From contig CM069448.1 of assembly GCA_035610835.1 (NCBI GenBank), positions 4,775,607 to 4,839,606 of the forward strand: DNA of 64,000 bases, in the 5' to 3' direction. The position numbers and the translations under genes were made by a program. Positions 33,891-47,855 of this stretch are shown here, piece after piece; the stretch's first letter is position 1, and every line of letters begins with the position of its first letter. This DNA comes from Ophiura sarsii (taxonomy: Eukaryota > Echinodermata > Ophiuroidea > Amphilepidida > Ophiuridae). The notes under the pieces are model-generated. The model worked only from the letters and a program-made list of their open reading frames with translations, was not told the DNA's origin and made no database searches.

Positions 33891-35608
33891 TTCGTCTTCT
33901 TTCTTTTTCTGTCATGGGACCTATAGCTCCGTAACCGTTGAGCCGATTTTGACCATATTTGGTCATAAGAACCCTTATGTGCACCACTACTCAGGTTGAA
34001 AAGCATAAGGGGTCAAAGGTCACACAGGGGTCACTAGGGGTCAAAACGTGATTTTTACTAAAAACGCATTTGCAATTTAGTGAAATGACCTATGATCGTC
34101 AAAATTGGTCCACATATTCCTTTTGACCGTACGCATGTACAAAAGAACGGTTTTTAAAATTAAAAATCATTTGGGGTCACTAGGGGTCAAAATGTAAATT
34201 TTACTCCATTCACTCAAAACCCTACTTGTCCGAGGGAAAATGACTGATGAAACTCAGAATTGGTCAAAAGATTCCTTTGATCAATGTCCATATAGGGTTC
34301 TTCCACACTAAAAGTGACATGTCAAACGAGGTCACTAGAGGTCATTGAACTTTACAGGGGAAAAATATAAGGCATGCTTTGATTTTGACCGGGTTTCTTT
34401 TATTTTGTGGGCATTGATAAGACAAGAACAAAAGTCAATCATACCGTTAAGATCAAAGGTCAATAAAAGGTCACTAGGGGTCAAAATGTACATTTTTACT
34501 CCTCGCACTCAAAATACTACTTGTCCAAGAGATAATGACCTATGATTGTCAGAATTAATCAAAAGATTCCTCTTATCCATGTCCATATAGGGTCCTTCTG
34601 CACAAAAAGTGACATGTCACACGAGGTCACTAGAGGTCATTGAACTATACAGGTGAAAATCTTAAGACATCCTTCGATTTTAACGGGACTACGTTTTTCT
34701 TGTCCGCATTGATAAGCCAAGAAAAAAAGTCAATCATAACTTTTGGGTCAAAGGTCAAGAAAAGGTCACTAAGGGTCAAAATGTAAATGTTCACTCCATT
34801 CACTCAAAATGCTACTTGTCCGAGGGGAAATGACTGATGATCGTCAGAATTATTCAAAAGATTCCCTTTGACCATGTTCATATAGGTTGCTCCTGCACTA
34901 AAAGTGACATGTCACACGGGGTCACTAGAGGTCATTGAACTATACAGGTAAAAATCTTAAGACATGCTCCGATTTTGACGGGACTACTTTTTTCTTGTGC
35001 GCATTGATCAGCCAAGCAAAAAAGTCAATTACAAGTTTTGGGTCAGAGGTCAAGAAAAGGTCACTAGGGGTCAAAACGTGATTTTCACTAAAAACGCATT
35101 TGCAATTTAGTGAAATGACCTAGGATCGTCAGAATTGGTCAACATATTCCTTTTGACCGTACGCATGTACAATAGTTCGGTTTTTAAAATCAAAAAATAT
35201 TTGGGGTCACTAGGGGTCAAAATGTAAATTTTCACTCCATTCACTCAAAATGCTACTGGTCCGAGAGGAAATGACCTATGATTGTCAGAATTAGTCAAAA
35301 GATTCCTCTCATCCGTGTTCATATAGGGTCCTTCTCCACTAAAAGTGACATGTCACACGGGGTCACTAGAGGTCATTGAACTTTACAGGTGAAAATCTTA
35401 AAACATGCTCCGATTTTGACGGGACTACCTTTTTCTTGTGCGCATTGATCAGCCAAGCAAAAAAGTCAATTACAAGTTTTGGGTCAGAGGTCAAGAAAAG
35501 GTCACTAGGGGTTCAACTGTATTTATTAACTCCATTTACCACTCGAAGGGGTTAACATGTAACACACCCGACTAATATTCGTGATCTCCGATCACAGGTC
35601 ATGTCTAG
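33891..35608 (+). mobile_element. Array unit B14, Helentron-like (long form)
   Basis: 1718 bp, no 5' hairpin. Variant Y body plus one sub-block of the B13 type (34660-34980). It looks like a recombinant between neighbouring forms. Long-form 3' end, CTAG 35605-35608. Confidence 0.8.
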
Positions 35609-36697
35609 TTATATTAGTCGAGAAACGACTAATATACTGTATTCGTCCTGTTTCTTTCTTATATTAGTCGAGAAACGACTAATATACTGTATTTGTCCTG
35701 TTTCTTTCTTCTTCTTCTTTCTTCTTTCTTCTTCTGTCATGGGACCTATAGCTCCGTAACCATTGACCCGATTTTGACCATATTTGGTCATAAGAACCCT
35801 TGTGTGCACCACTACTCAGTTTGAAAAGCATAAGGGGTCAAAGGTCACATAGGGGTCACTAGGGGTCAAAACGTGATTTTCACTTAAAACGCATTTACAA
35901 TTTAGTGAAATGACCTATGATCGTCAGAATTGGTCAACATATTCCTTTTGGTCGTACGCATGTACAAAAGAACGGTTTTTAAAATCAAAAAATATTTGGG
36001 GTCACTAGGGGTCAAAATGTAAATTTTACTCCATTCACTCAAAACCCTACTGGTCCGAGGGAAAATGACTGATGATACTCAGAATTGGTCAAAAGATGTC
36101 TTGGATCAATGTTCATATAGGGTCCTTCCACACTAAAAGTGACATATCAAACGGGGTCACTAGGGGTCATTGAACTTTACAGTGGGAAAATATAACGCAT
36201 GCTCCGATTTTGACCGGGTTTCTTTTATTTTGTGGGCATTGATGAGACAAGAACAAAAGTCAATCATATTGTTAATATCAAAGGTCAAGAAAAGGTCACT
36301 AGGGGTCAAAATGTACATTTTCACTCCTCGCACTCAAAATACTACTTGTCCAAGAGATAATGACCTATGATTGTCAGAATTAGTCAAAAGATTCCTCTTA
36401 TCCATGTCCATATAGGGTCTTTCTCCACTAAAAGTGACATGTCACACGAGGTCACTAGAGGTCATTGAACTATACAAGTGAAAATCTTAAGACATGCTCC
36501 GATTTTGACGGGACTACCTTTTTCTTGTGCGCATTGATCAGCCAAGCAAAAAAGTCAATTACAAGTTTTGGGTCAGAGGTCAAGAAAAGGTCACTAGTGG
36601 TTCAACTGTATTTATTTACTCCATTTACCACTCGAAGGGGTTAACATGTAACACACCCGACTAATATTCGTGATCTCCGATCACAGGTCATGTCTAG
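35609..36697 (+). mobile_element. Array unit B15, Helentron-like, one sub-block shorter
   Basis: 1089 bp. ATATTAGTCG hairpins at 35611-35635 and 35661-35685. Body variant X' (CAGTGGGAAAATATAACGC and GTTAATATC), shared with B17 and B20. It lacks one internal sub-block but keeps the long-form 3' end, CTAG 36694-36697. Confidence 0.85.
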
Positions 36698-38147
36698 TAT
36701 GTTTTTGTATTTGGTTGACAAAAACAAGAAATCTTTCTTCTTCTGTCATGGGACCTATAGCTCCGTAACCATTGACCCGATTTTAACCATATTTGGTCAT
36801 AAGAACCCTTGTGTGCACCACTACTCAGGTTGAAAAGCATAAGGGGTCAAAGGTCACACAGGGGTCACTAGGGGTCAAAACGTGATTTTCACTTAAAACG
36901 CATTTGCAATTAAGTGAAATGACCTAGGATCTTCAGAATTGGTCAACATGTTCCTTTTGACCGTACGCATGTACAAAAGAACGGTTTTTAAAATTAAAAA
37001 TCATTTGGGGTCACTAGGGGTCAAAATGTAAATTTTACTCCATTCACTCAAAACCCTACTTGTCCGAGGGAAAATAACTGATGATACTCAGAATTTGTCA
37101 AAAAATTCCTCTGATCAATGTTCATATAGGGTCCTTCCACACTAAAAGTGACATGTCAAACGAGGTCACTAGAGGTCATTGAACTTTACAGGGGAAAAAT
37201 ATAAGGCATGCTTCGATTTTGACCGGGTTTCTTTTATTTTGTGGGCATTGATAAGACAAGAACAAAAGTCAATCACACCGTTAAGATCAAAGGTCAATAA
37301 AAGGTCACTAGGGGTCAAAATGTACATTTTTACTCCTCGCACTCAAAATACTACTTGTCCAAGAGATAATGACCTATGATTGTCAGAATTGGTCAAAAGA
37401 TTCCTCTTATCCATGTCCATATAGGGTCCTTCTCCACAAAAATTGACATGTCACACGAGGTCACTAGAGGTCATTGAACTATACAGGTGAAAATCTTAAG
37501 ACATGCTCCGATTTTGACAAGACTACTTTTTTCTTGTGCGCATTTATCAGCCAAGCAAAAAAGTCAATTACAAGTTTTGGGTCAGAGGTCAAAAAAAGGT
37601 CACTAGGGGTCAAAACGTGATTTTCACTAAAAACGCATTTGCAATTTAGTGAAATGACCTAGGATCGTCAGAATTGGTCAACATATTCCTTTTGACCGTA
37701 CGCATGTACAATAGTTCGGTTTTTAAAATCAAAAAATATTTGGGGTCACTAGGGGTCAAAATGTAAATTTTCACTCCATTCACTCAAAATGCTACTTGTC
37801 CGAGAGGAAATGACCTATGATTGTCAGAATTAGTCAAAAGGTTCCTCTCATCCATGTTCATATAGGGTCCTTCTCCACTAAAAGTGACATGTCACACGGG
37901 GTCACTAGAGGTCATTGAACTTTACAAGTGAAAATCTTAAAACATGCTCCGATTTTGACGGGACTACCTTTTTCTTGTGCGCATTGATCAGCCAAGCAAA
38001 AAAGTCAATTACAAGTTTTGGGTCAGAGGTCAAGAAAAGGTCACTAGGGGTTCAACTGTATTTATTTACTCCATTTACCACTCGAAGGGGTTAACATGTA
38101 ACACACCCGACTAATATTCGTGATCTCCGATCACAGGTCATGTCTAG
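36698..38147 (+). mobile_element. Array unit B16, Helentron-like (long form)
   Basis: 1450 bp. 5' end of the TGTTTTTGT/ACAAAAACA type. Body variant Y. CTAG 38144-38147. Confidence 0.85.
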
Positions 38148-39619
38148 TTATATTAGTCGAGAAACGACTAATATACTGTATTCGTCCTGTTTCTTCTTCG
38201 TCTTCTTTCTTCTTCTGTCATGGGACCTATAGCTCCGTAACCATTGACCCGATTTTGACCATATTTGGTCATAAGAACCCTTATGTGCACCACTACTCAG
38301 GTTGTAAAGCATAAGGGGTCAAAGGTCACACAGGGGTCACTAGGGGTCAAAACGTGATTTTCACTTAAAACGCATTTCCAATTTAGTGAAATGACCTAGG
38401 ATCGTCAAAATTGGTCCACATATTCCTTTTGACCGTACGCATGTACAAAAGAACGGTTTTTAAAATTAAAAATCATTTGGGGTCACTAGGGGTCAAAATG
38501 TAAATTTTACTCCATTCACTCAAAACCCTACTTGTCCGAGGGAAAATGACTGATGATACTCAGAATTGGTCAAAAGATTCCTTGGATCAATGTTCATATA
38601 GGGTCCTTCCACACTAAAAGTGACATATCAAACGGGGTCACTAGGGGTCATTGAACTTTACAGTGGGAAAATATAACGCATGCTCCGATTTTGACCGGGT
38701 TTCTTTTATTTTGTGGGCATTGATGAGACAAGAACAAAAGTCAATCATATTGTTAATATCAAAGGTCAAGAAAAGGTCACTAGGGGTCAAAATGTACATT
38801 TTCACTCCTCGCACTCAAAATACTACTTGTCCAAGAGATAATGACCTATGATTGTCAGAATTAGTCAAAAGATTCCTCTTATCCATGTTCATATAGGGTC
38901 CTTCTCCACTAAAAGTGACATGTCACACGAGGTCACTAGAGGTCATTGAACTATACAGGTGAAAATCTTAAGACATGCTCCGATTTTAACGGGACTACTT
39001 TTTTCTTGTGCGCATTGATCAGCCAAGCAAAAAAGTCAAATACAAGTTTTGGGTCAGAGGTCAAGAAAAGGTCACTAGGGGTCAAAACGTGATTTTCACT
39101 AAAAACGCATTTGCAATTTAGTGAAATGACCTAGGATCGTCAGAATTGGTCAACATATTCCTTTTGACCGTACGCATGTACAATAGTTCGGTTTTTAAAA
39201 TCAAAAAATATTTGGGGTCACTAGGGGTCAAAATGTAAATTTTCACTCCATTCACTCAAAATGCTACTTGTCCGAGAGGAAATGACCTATGATTGTCAGA
39301 ATTAGTCAAAAGGTTCCTCTCATCCATGTTCATATAGGGTCCTTCTCCACTAAAAGTGACATGTCACACGGGGTCACTAGAGGTCATTGAACTTTACAAG
39401 TGAAAATCTTAAAACATGCTCCGATTTTGACGGGACTACCTTTTTCTTGTGCGCATTGATCAGCCAAGCAAAAAAGTCAATTACAAGTTTTGGGTCAGAG
39501 GTCAAGAAAAGGTCACTAGGGGTTCAACTGTATTTATTTACTCCATTTACCACTCGAAGGGGTTAACATGTAACACACCCGACTAATATTCGTGATCTCC
39601 GATCACAGGTCATGTCTAG
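38148..39619 (+). mobile_element. Array unit B17, Helentron-like (long form)
   Basis: 1472 bp. ATATTAGTCG hairpin at 38150-38174. Body variant X'. CTAG 39616-39619. Confidence 0.85.
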
Positions 39620-41058
39620 TATGTTTTTGTATTCGTCCCGTTTCTTCATTCTTCTGTCATGAGACCTATAGCTCCGTAACCATTAAGCCGATTTTGACCA
39701 GATTTGGTCATAAGTACCCTTATGTGCACCACTACTCAGGTTGTAAAGCATAAGGGGTCAAAGGTCACACAGGGGTCACTAGGGGTCAAAACGTGATTTT
39801 CACTTAAAACGCATTTCCAATTTAGTGAAATGACCTAGGATCGTCAAAATTGGTCCACATATTCCTTTTGACCGTACGCATGTACAAAAGAACGGTTTTT
39901 AAAATTAAAAATCATTTGGGGTCACTAGGGGTCAAAATGTAAATTTTACTCCATTCACTCAAAACCCTACTTGTCCGAGGGGAAATGACTGATGATACTC
40001 AGAATTGGTCAAAAGATTCCTTGGATCAATGTTCATATAGGGTCCTTCCACACTAAAAGTGACATGTCAAACAGGGTCACTAGGGGTCATTGAACTTTAC
40101 AGAGGGAAAATAAAACGCATGCTCCGATTTTGACCGGGTTTCTTTTATTTTGTGGGCATTGATGAGACAAGAACAAAAGTCAATCATACCGTTAAGATCA
40201 AAGGTCAAAAAAAGCTCACTAGGGGTCAAAATGTACATTTTCACTCCTGGCACTCAAAATACTACTTGTCCAAGAGATAATGACCTATGATTGTCAGAAT
40301 TGATCAAAAGATTCCTCTTATCCAAGTCCATATAGGGTCCTTCTCCACTAAAAGTGACATGTCACACGAGGTCGCTAGAGGTCATTGAACTATACAAGTG
40401 AAAATCTTAAGACATGCTCCGATTTTGACGGGACTACTTTTGTCTTGTGCGCATTGATCAGCCAAGCAAAAAGGTCAATTACAAGTTTTGAGTCAGAGGT
40501 CAAGAAAAGGTCACTAGGGGTCAAAACGTGATTTTCACTAAAAACGCATTTGCAATTTAGTGAAATGACCTAGGATCGTCAGAATTGGTCAACATATTCC
40601 TTTTGACCGTACGCATGTACAATAGTTCGGTTTTTAAAATCAAAAAATATTTGGGGTCACTAGGGGTCAAAATGTAAATGTTCACTCCCTTCACTCAAAA
40701 TGCTACTTGTCCGAGAGGAAATGACCTATGATTGTCAGAATTAGTCAAAAGATTCCTCTCATCCATGTTCATATAGGGTCCTTCTCCACTAAAAGTGACA
40801 TGTCACACGGGGTCACTAGAGGTCATTGAACTTTACAGGTGAAAATCTTAAAACATGCTCCGATTTTGACGGGACTACCTTTTTCTTGTGCGCATTGATC
40901 AGCCAAGCAAAAAAGTCAATTACAAGTTTTGGATCAGAGGTCAAGAAAAGGTCACTAGGGGTTCAACTGTATTTATTTACTCCATTTACCACTCGAAGGG
41001 GTTAACATGTAACACACCCGACTAATATTCGTGATCTCCGATCACAGGTCATGTCTAG
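39620..41058 (+). mobile_element. Array unit B18, Helentron-like (long form), chimeric 5' end
   Basis: 1439 bp. Same ATGTTTTTGTATTCGTCCCG junction as B11 and body variant X. B11 and B18 are therefore copies of one recombinant. CTAG 41055-41058. Confidence 0.85.
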
Positions 41059-42509
41059 TATGTTTTTGTATTTGGTTGACAAAAACAAGAAATCTTTTTT
41101 TCTTCTGTCATGAGACCTATAGCTCCGTAACCATTAAGCCGATTTTGACTATATTTGGTCATAAGAACCCTTATGTGCACCACTACTCAGTTCGAAAAGC
41201 ATAAGGGGTCAAAGGTCACACAGGGGTCACTAGGGGTCAAAACGTGATTTTTACTAAAAACGCATTTGCAATTTAGTGAAATGACCTATGATCGTCAGAA
41301 TTGGTCAACATATTCCTTTTGATCGTACGCATGTACAATAGTTCGGTTTTTTAAATCAATAAATATTTGGGGTCACTAGGGGTCAAAATGTAAATTTTAC
41401 TCCATTCACTCAAAACCCTACTTGTCCTAGGGAAAATGACTGATGATACTCAGAATTGGTCAAAAGATTCCTTTGATCAATGTTCATATAGGGTCCTTCC
41501 ACACTAAAAGTGACATGTCAAACGGGGTCACTAGAGGTCATTGAACTTTACAGGGGAAAAATATAAGACATGCTTCGATTTTGACCGGGTTTCTTTTATT
41601 TTGTGGGCATTGATAAGACAAGAACAAAAGTCAATCATACCGTTAAGATCAAAGGTCAATAAAAGGTCACTAGGGGTCAAAATGTACATTTTCACTCCTC
41701 GCACTCAAAATACTACTTGTCCAAGAGATAATGACCTATGATTGTCAGAATTGGTCAAAAGATTCCTCTTATCCATGTCCATATAGGGTCCTTCTACACT
41801 AAAAGTGACATGTCACACGAGGTCACTAGAGGTCATTGAACTATACAGGTGAAAATCTTAAGACATGCTCCGATTTTAACAAGACTACTTTTTTCTTGTG
41901 CGCATTGATCAGCCAAGCAAAAAAGTCAATTACAAGTTTTGGGTCAGAGGTCAAGAAAAGGTCACTAGGGGTCAAAACGTGATTTTCACTAAAAACGCAT
42001 TTGCAATTTAGTGAAATGACCTAGGATCGTCAGAATTGGTCAACATATTCCTTTTGACCGTACGCATGTACAATAGTTCGGTTTTTAAAATCAAAAAATA
42101 TTTGGGGTCACTAGGGGTCAAAATGTAAATTTTCACTTCATTCACTCAAAATGCTACTTGTCCGAGAGGAAATGACCTATGATTGTCAGAATTAGTCAAA
42201 AGGTTCCTCTCATCCATGTTCATATAGGGTCCTTCTCCACTAAAAGTGACATGTCACACGGGGTCACTAGAGGTCATTGAACTTTACAGGTGAAAATCTT
42301 AAAACATGCTCTGATTTTGACGGGACTACCTTTCTCTTGTGCGCATTGATCAGCCAAGCAAAAAAGTCAATTACAAGTTTTGGGTCAGAGGTCAAGAAAA
42401 GGTCACTAGGGGTTCAACTGTATTTATTTACTCCATTTACCACTCGAAGGGGTTAACATGTAACACACCCGACTAATATTCGTGATCTCCGATCACAGGT
42501 CATGTCTAG
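41059..42509 (+). mobile_element. Array unit B19, Helentron-like (long form)
   Basis: 1451 bp. 5' end of the TGTTTTTGT/ACAAAAACA type. Body variant Y. CTAG 42506-42509. Confidence 0.85.
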
Positions 42510-43928
42510 TTCTTCTTCTTTTTCTGTCATGGGACCTATAGCTCCGTAACCGTTGAGCCGATTTTGACCATATTTGGTCATAAGAACCCTTATGTGCACC
42601 ACTACTCAGGTTGAAAAGCATAAGGGGTCAAATGTCACACAGGGGTCACTAGGGGTCAAAACGTGATTTTCACTTAAAACGCATTTACAATTTAGTGAAA
42701 TGACCTAGGATCGTCAAAATTGGTCCACATATTCCTTTTGACCGTACGCATGTACAAAAGAACGGTTTTTAAAATTAAAAATCATTTGGGGTCACTAGGG
42801 GTCAAAATGTAAATTTTACTCCATTCACTCAAAACCCTACTTGTCCGAGGGAAAATGACTGATGATACTCAGAATTAGTCAAAAGATTCCTTGGATCAAT
42901 GTTCATATAGGGTCCTTCCACACTAAAAGTGACATATCAAACGGGGTCACTAGGGGTCATTGAACTTTACAGTGGGAAAATATAACGCATGCTCCGATTT
43001 TGACCGGGTTTCTTTTATTTTGTGGGCATTGATGAGACAAGAACAAAAGTCAATCATATTGTTAATATCAAAGGTCAAGAAAAGGTCACTAGGGGTCAAA
43101 ATGTACATTTTCACTCCTCGCACTCAAAATACTACTTGTCCAAGAGATAATGACCTATGATTGTCAGAATTAGTCAAAAGATTCCTCTTATCCATGTCCA
43201 TATAGGGTCCTTCTCCACTAAAAGTGACATGTCACACGAGGTCACTAGAGGTCATTGAACTATACAAATGAAAATCTTAAGACATGCTATGATTTTAACG
43301 GGACTACTTTTTTCTTGTGCGCATTGATCAGCCAAGCAAAAAAGTCAATTACAAGTTTTGGGTCAGAGGTCAAAAAAAGGTCACTAGGGGTCAAAACGTG
43401 ATTTTCACTAAAAACGCATTTGCAATTTAGTGAAATGACCTAGGATCGTCAGAATTGGTCAACATATTCCTTTTGACCGTACGCATGTACAATAGTTTGG
43501 TTTTTAAAATCAAAAAATATTTGGGGTCACTAGGGGTCAAAATGTAAATTTTCACTCCATTCACTCAAAATGCTACTTGTCCGAGAGGAAATGACCTATG
43601 ATTGTCAGAATTAGTCAAAAGGTTCCTCTCATCCATGTTCATATAGGGTCCTTCTCCACTAAAAGTGACATGTCACACGGGGTCACTAGAGGTCATTGAA
43701 CTTTACAAGTGAAAATCTTAAAACATGCTCCGATTTTGACGAGACTACCTTTTCCTTGTGCGCATTGATCAGCCAATCAAAAAAGTCAATTACAAGTTTT
43801 GGGTCAGAGGTCAAGAAAAGGTCACTAGGGGTTCAACTGTATTTATTTACTCCATTTACCACTCGAAGGGGTTAACATGTAACACACCCGACTAATATTC
43901 GTGATCTCCGATCACAGGTCATGTCTAG
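42510..43928 (+). mobile_element. Array unit B20, Helentron-like (long form)
   Basis: 1419 bp, no 5' hairpin, short TTCTTCTTC tract. Body variant X'. CTAG 43925-43928. Confidence 0.85.
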
Positions 43929-45346
43929 TTCTTTCTTTTTCTGTCATGGGACCTATAGCTCCGTAACCGTTGAGCCGATTTTGACCATATTTGGCCATAC
44001 GAACCCTTATGTGCACCACTACTCAGGTTGAAAAGCATAAGGGGTCAAAGGTCACACAGGGGTCACTAGGGGTCAAAACGTGATTTTCACCTTAAAACGC
44101 ATTTGCAATTTAGTGAAATGACCTAGGATCGTCAAAATTGGTCCACATATTCCTTTCGACCGTACGCATGTACAAAAGAACGGTTTTTAAAATTAAAAAT
44201 CATTTGGGGTCACTAGGGGTCAAAATGTAAATTTTACTCCATTCACTCAAAACCCTACTTGTCCGAGGGAAAATGACTGATGATATTCAGAATTGGTCAA
44301 AAGATTTCTTTGATCAATGTTCATATAGGGTCCTTCCACACTAAAAGTGACATGTCAAACGAGGTCACTAGAGGTCATTGAACTTTACAGTGGAAAAATA
44401 TAAGGCATGCATCGATTTTGACCGGGTTTCTTTTATTTTGTGGGCATTGATAAGACAAGAACAAAAGTCAATCATACCGTTAAGATCAAAGGTCAATAAA
44501 AGGTCACTAGGGGTCAAAATGTACATTTTTACTCCTCGCACTCAAAATACTACTTGTCCAAGAGATAATGACCTATGATTGTCAGAATTGGTCAAAAGAT
44601 TCCTCTTATCCATGTCCATATAGGGTCCTTCTCCACTAAAAGTGACATGTTACACGAGGTCACTAGAGGTCATTGAACTATACAGGTGAAAATCTTAAGA
44701 CATGCTCCGATTTTAACAAGATTACTTTTTTCTTGTGCGCATTGATCAGCCAAGCAAAAAAGTTAATTACAAGTTTTGGGTCAGAGGTCAAGAAAAGGTC
44801 ACTAGGGGTCAAAACGTGATTTTCACTAAAAACGCATTTGCAATTTAGTGAAATGACCTAGGATCGTCAGAATTGGTCAACATATTCCTTTTGACCGTAC
44901 GCATGTACAATAGTTAGGTTTTTAAAATCAAAAAATATTTGGGGTCACTAGGGGTCAAAATGTAAATTTTCACTCCATTCACTCAAAATGCTACTTGTCC
45001 GAGAGGAAATGACCTATGATTGTCAGAATTAGTCAAAAGATTCCTCTCATCCATGTTCATATAGGGTCCTTCTCCACTAAAAGTGACATATCACACGGGG
45101 TCACTAGAGGTCATTGAACTTTACAGGTGAAAATCTTAAAACATGCTCCGATTTTGACGGGACTACCTTTTTCTTGTGCGCATTGATCAGCCAAGCAAAA
45201 AAGTCAATTACAAGTTTTGGGTCAGAGGTCAAGAAAAGGTCACTAGGGGTTCAACTGTATTTATTTACTCCATTTACCACTCGAAGGGGTTAACATGTAA
45301 CACACCCGACTAATATTCGTGATCTCCGATCACAGGTCATGTCTAG
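43929..45346 (+). mobile_element. Array unit B21, Helentron-like (long form)
   Basis: 1418 bp, no 5' hairpin. Body variant Y. CTAG 45343-45346. The body is nearly the same as B22, including the extra C in CACCTTAAAACGC. Confidence 0.85.
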
Positions 45347-46816
45347 TTATATTAGTCGAGAAACGACTAATATACTGTATTCGTCCTGTTTCTTTCTTCT
45401 TCTTCTTTTTCTGTCATGGGACCTATAGCTCCGTAACCGTTGAGCCGATTTTGACCATATTTGGTCATAAGAACCCTTATGTGCACCACTACTCAGGTTG
45501 AAAAGCATAAGGGGTCAAAGGTCACACAGGGGTCACTAGGGGTCAAAACGTGATTTTCACCTTAAAACGCATTTGCAATTTAGTGAAATGACCTAGGATC
45601 GTCAAAATTGGTCCACATATTCCTTTTGACCGTACGCATGTACAAAAGAACGGTTTTTAAAATTAAAAATCATTTGGGGTCACTAGGGGTCAAAATGTAA
45701 ATTTTACTCCATTCACTCAAAACCCTACTTGTCCGAGGGAAAATGACTGATGATATTCAGAATTGGTCAAAAGATTCCTTTGATCAATGTTCATATAGGG
45801 TCCTTCCACACTAAAAGTGACATGTCAAACGAGGTCACTAGAGGTCATTGAACTTTACAGAGGGAAAATATAAGGCATGCTTTGATTTTGACCGGGTTTC
45901 TTTTATTTTGTGGGCATTGATAAGACAAGAACAAAAGTCAATCATACCGTTAAGATCAAAGGTCAATAAAAGGTCACTAGGGGTCAAAATGTACATTTTT
46001 ACTCCTCGCACTCAAAATACTACTTGTCCAAGAGATAATGACCTATGATTGTCAGAATTGGTCAAAAGATTTCTCTTATCCATGTCCATATAGGGTCCTT
46101 CTCCACTAAAAGTGACATGTTACACGAGGTCACTAGAGGTCATTGAACTATACAGGTGAAAATCTTAAGACATGCTCCGATTTTAACAAGACTACTTTTT
46201 TCTTGTGCGCATTGATCAGCCAAGCAAAAAAGTCAATTACAAGTTTTGGGTCAGAGGTCAAAAAAAGGTCACTAGGGGTCAAAACGTGATTTTCACTAAA
46301 AACGCATTTGCAATTTAGTGAAATGACCTAGGATCGTCAGAATTGGTCAACATATTCCTTTTGACCGTACGCATGTACAATAGTTTGGTTTTTAAAATTA
46401 AAAAATATTTGGGGTCACTAGGGGTCAAAATATAAATTTTCACTCCATTCACTCAAAATGCTACTTGTCCGAGAGGAAATGAACTATGATTGTCAGAATT
46501 AGTCAAAAGGTTCCTCTCATCCATGTTCATATAGGGTCCTTCTCCACTAAAAGTGACATGTCACACGGGGTCACTAGAGGTCATTGAACTTTACAAGTGA
46601 AAATCTTAAAACATGCTCCGATTTTGACGGGACTACCTTTTTCTTGTGCGCATTGATCAGCCAAGCAAAAAAGTCAATTACAAGTTTTGGGTCAGAGGTC
46701 AAGAAAAGGTCACTAGGGGTTCAACTGTATTTATTTACTCCATTTACCACTCGAAGGGGTTAACATGTAACACACCCGACTAATATTCGTGATCTCCGAT
46801 CACAGGTCATGTCTAG
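45347..46816 (+). mobile_element. Array unit B22, Helentron-like (long form)
   Basis: 1470 bp. ATATTAGTCG hairpin at 45349-45373. Body variant Y, sister of B21. The difference in length from B21 is mainly the added 5' hairpin. CTAG 46813-46816. Confidence 0.85.
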
Positions 46817-47855
46817 TTCTTTCTTTCTTCCGTCATGGGACCTATAGCTCCGTAACCATTAGGCCGATTTTGACCATATTTGGTCATAAGAACCCTTATG
46901 TGCACCACTACTCAGGTTGTAAAGCCTAAGGGGTCAAAGGTCACACAAGGGTAACTAGGGGTCAAAACGTGATTTTCACTTAAAACGCATTTGCAATTTA
47001 TTGAAATGACCTAGGATCTTGAGAATTGGCCAACATATTCCTTTTGACCGTACGCATATATAATAGTTCGGTTTTTTAAATCGAAAAATGTTTGGGGTTA
47101 CTAGGGGTCAAAATGTAAATTTTACTCCATTTACTCAAAACCCTACTTGTCCGAGGGAAAATGACTGATGATACTCAGAATTGGTCAAAAGATTTCTTGG
47201 ATCCATGTACATATAGGGTGCTTCTCCACTAAAAGTGAAATGTCAAACGGGGTCACTAGGGGTCATTGAACTTTACAGGGGGAAAATATAAGGCATGCTC
47301 CGATTTTGACCGAGTTTCTTTTATTTTGTGGGCATTGATGAGACAAGAACAAAAGTCAATAATACCGTTAAGGTCTAAGGTCAAAAAAAGGTCCCATGGG
47401 GTCAAAATGTACATTTTCACTCCGCGCACTCAAAATACTACTTGTCCGAGACGAAATGACCGATGATTGTCAGAATTTGTCAAAAGATTCCTCTTATCCA
47501 TGTTCATATAGGGTGCTTCTCCATTAAAAGTGACATGTCAAACGGGGTCACTAGGGGTCATTGAACTATACAGGTGTAAAACTGAAGACATGCTCTGATT
47601 TTGACCGGACTACTTTATTCTTGTGCGCATTGATAAGCCAAGAAAAAAAGTTAACTATAAGTTTGGGGTCAAAGGTCAAGAAAAGGTCATTAGGGTTCAA
47701 AATGTATTTTTTTAACTACTTCAGGGCTGAAATTTATAAAAACAATTATCAAATATAGTACAACTTAAGGTTATTGCCCTTTGACAACATATAGCAAGGT
47801 CAAAGGTCAAAGCCCTCGACTAATATCCGTGATCTAAGATCACAATTATCTCTAG
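46817..47855 (+). mobile_element. Array unit B23, Helentron-like (short form)
   Basis: 1039 bp, no 5' hairpin. 3' hairpin GTGATCTAAGATCAC with AATTATCT, CTAG 47852-47855. Close to B3. Confidence 0.85.
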
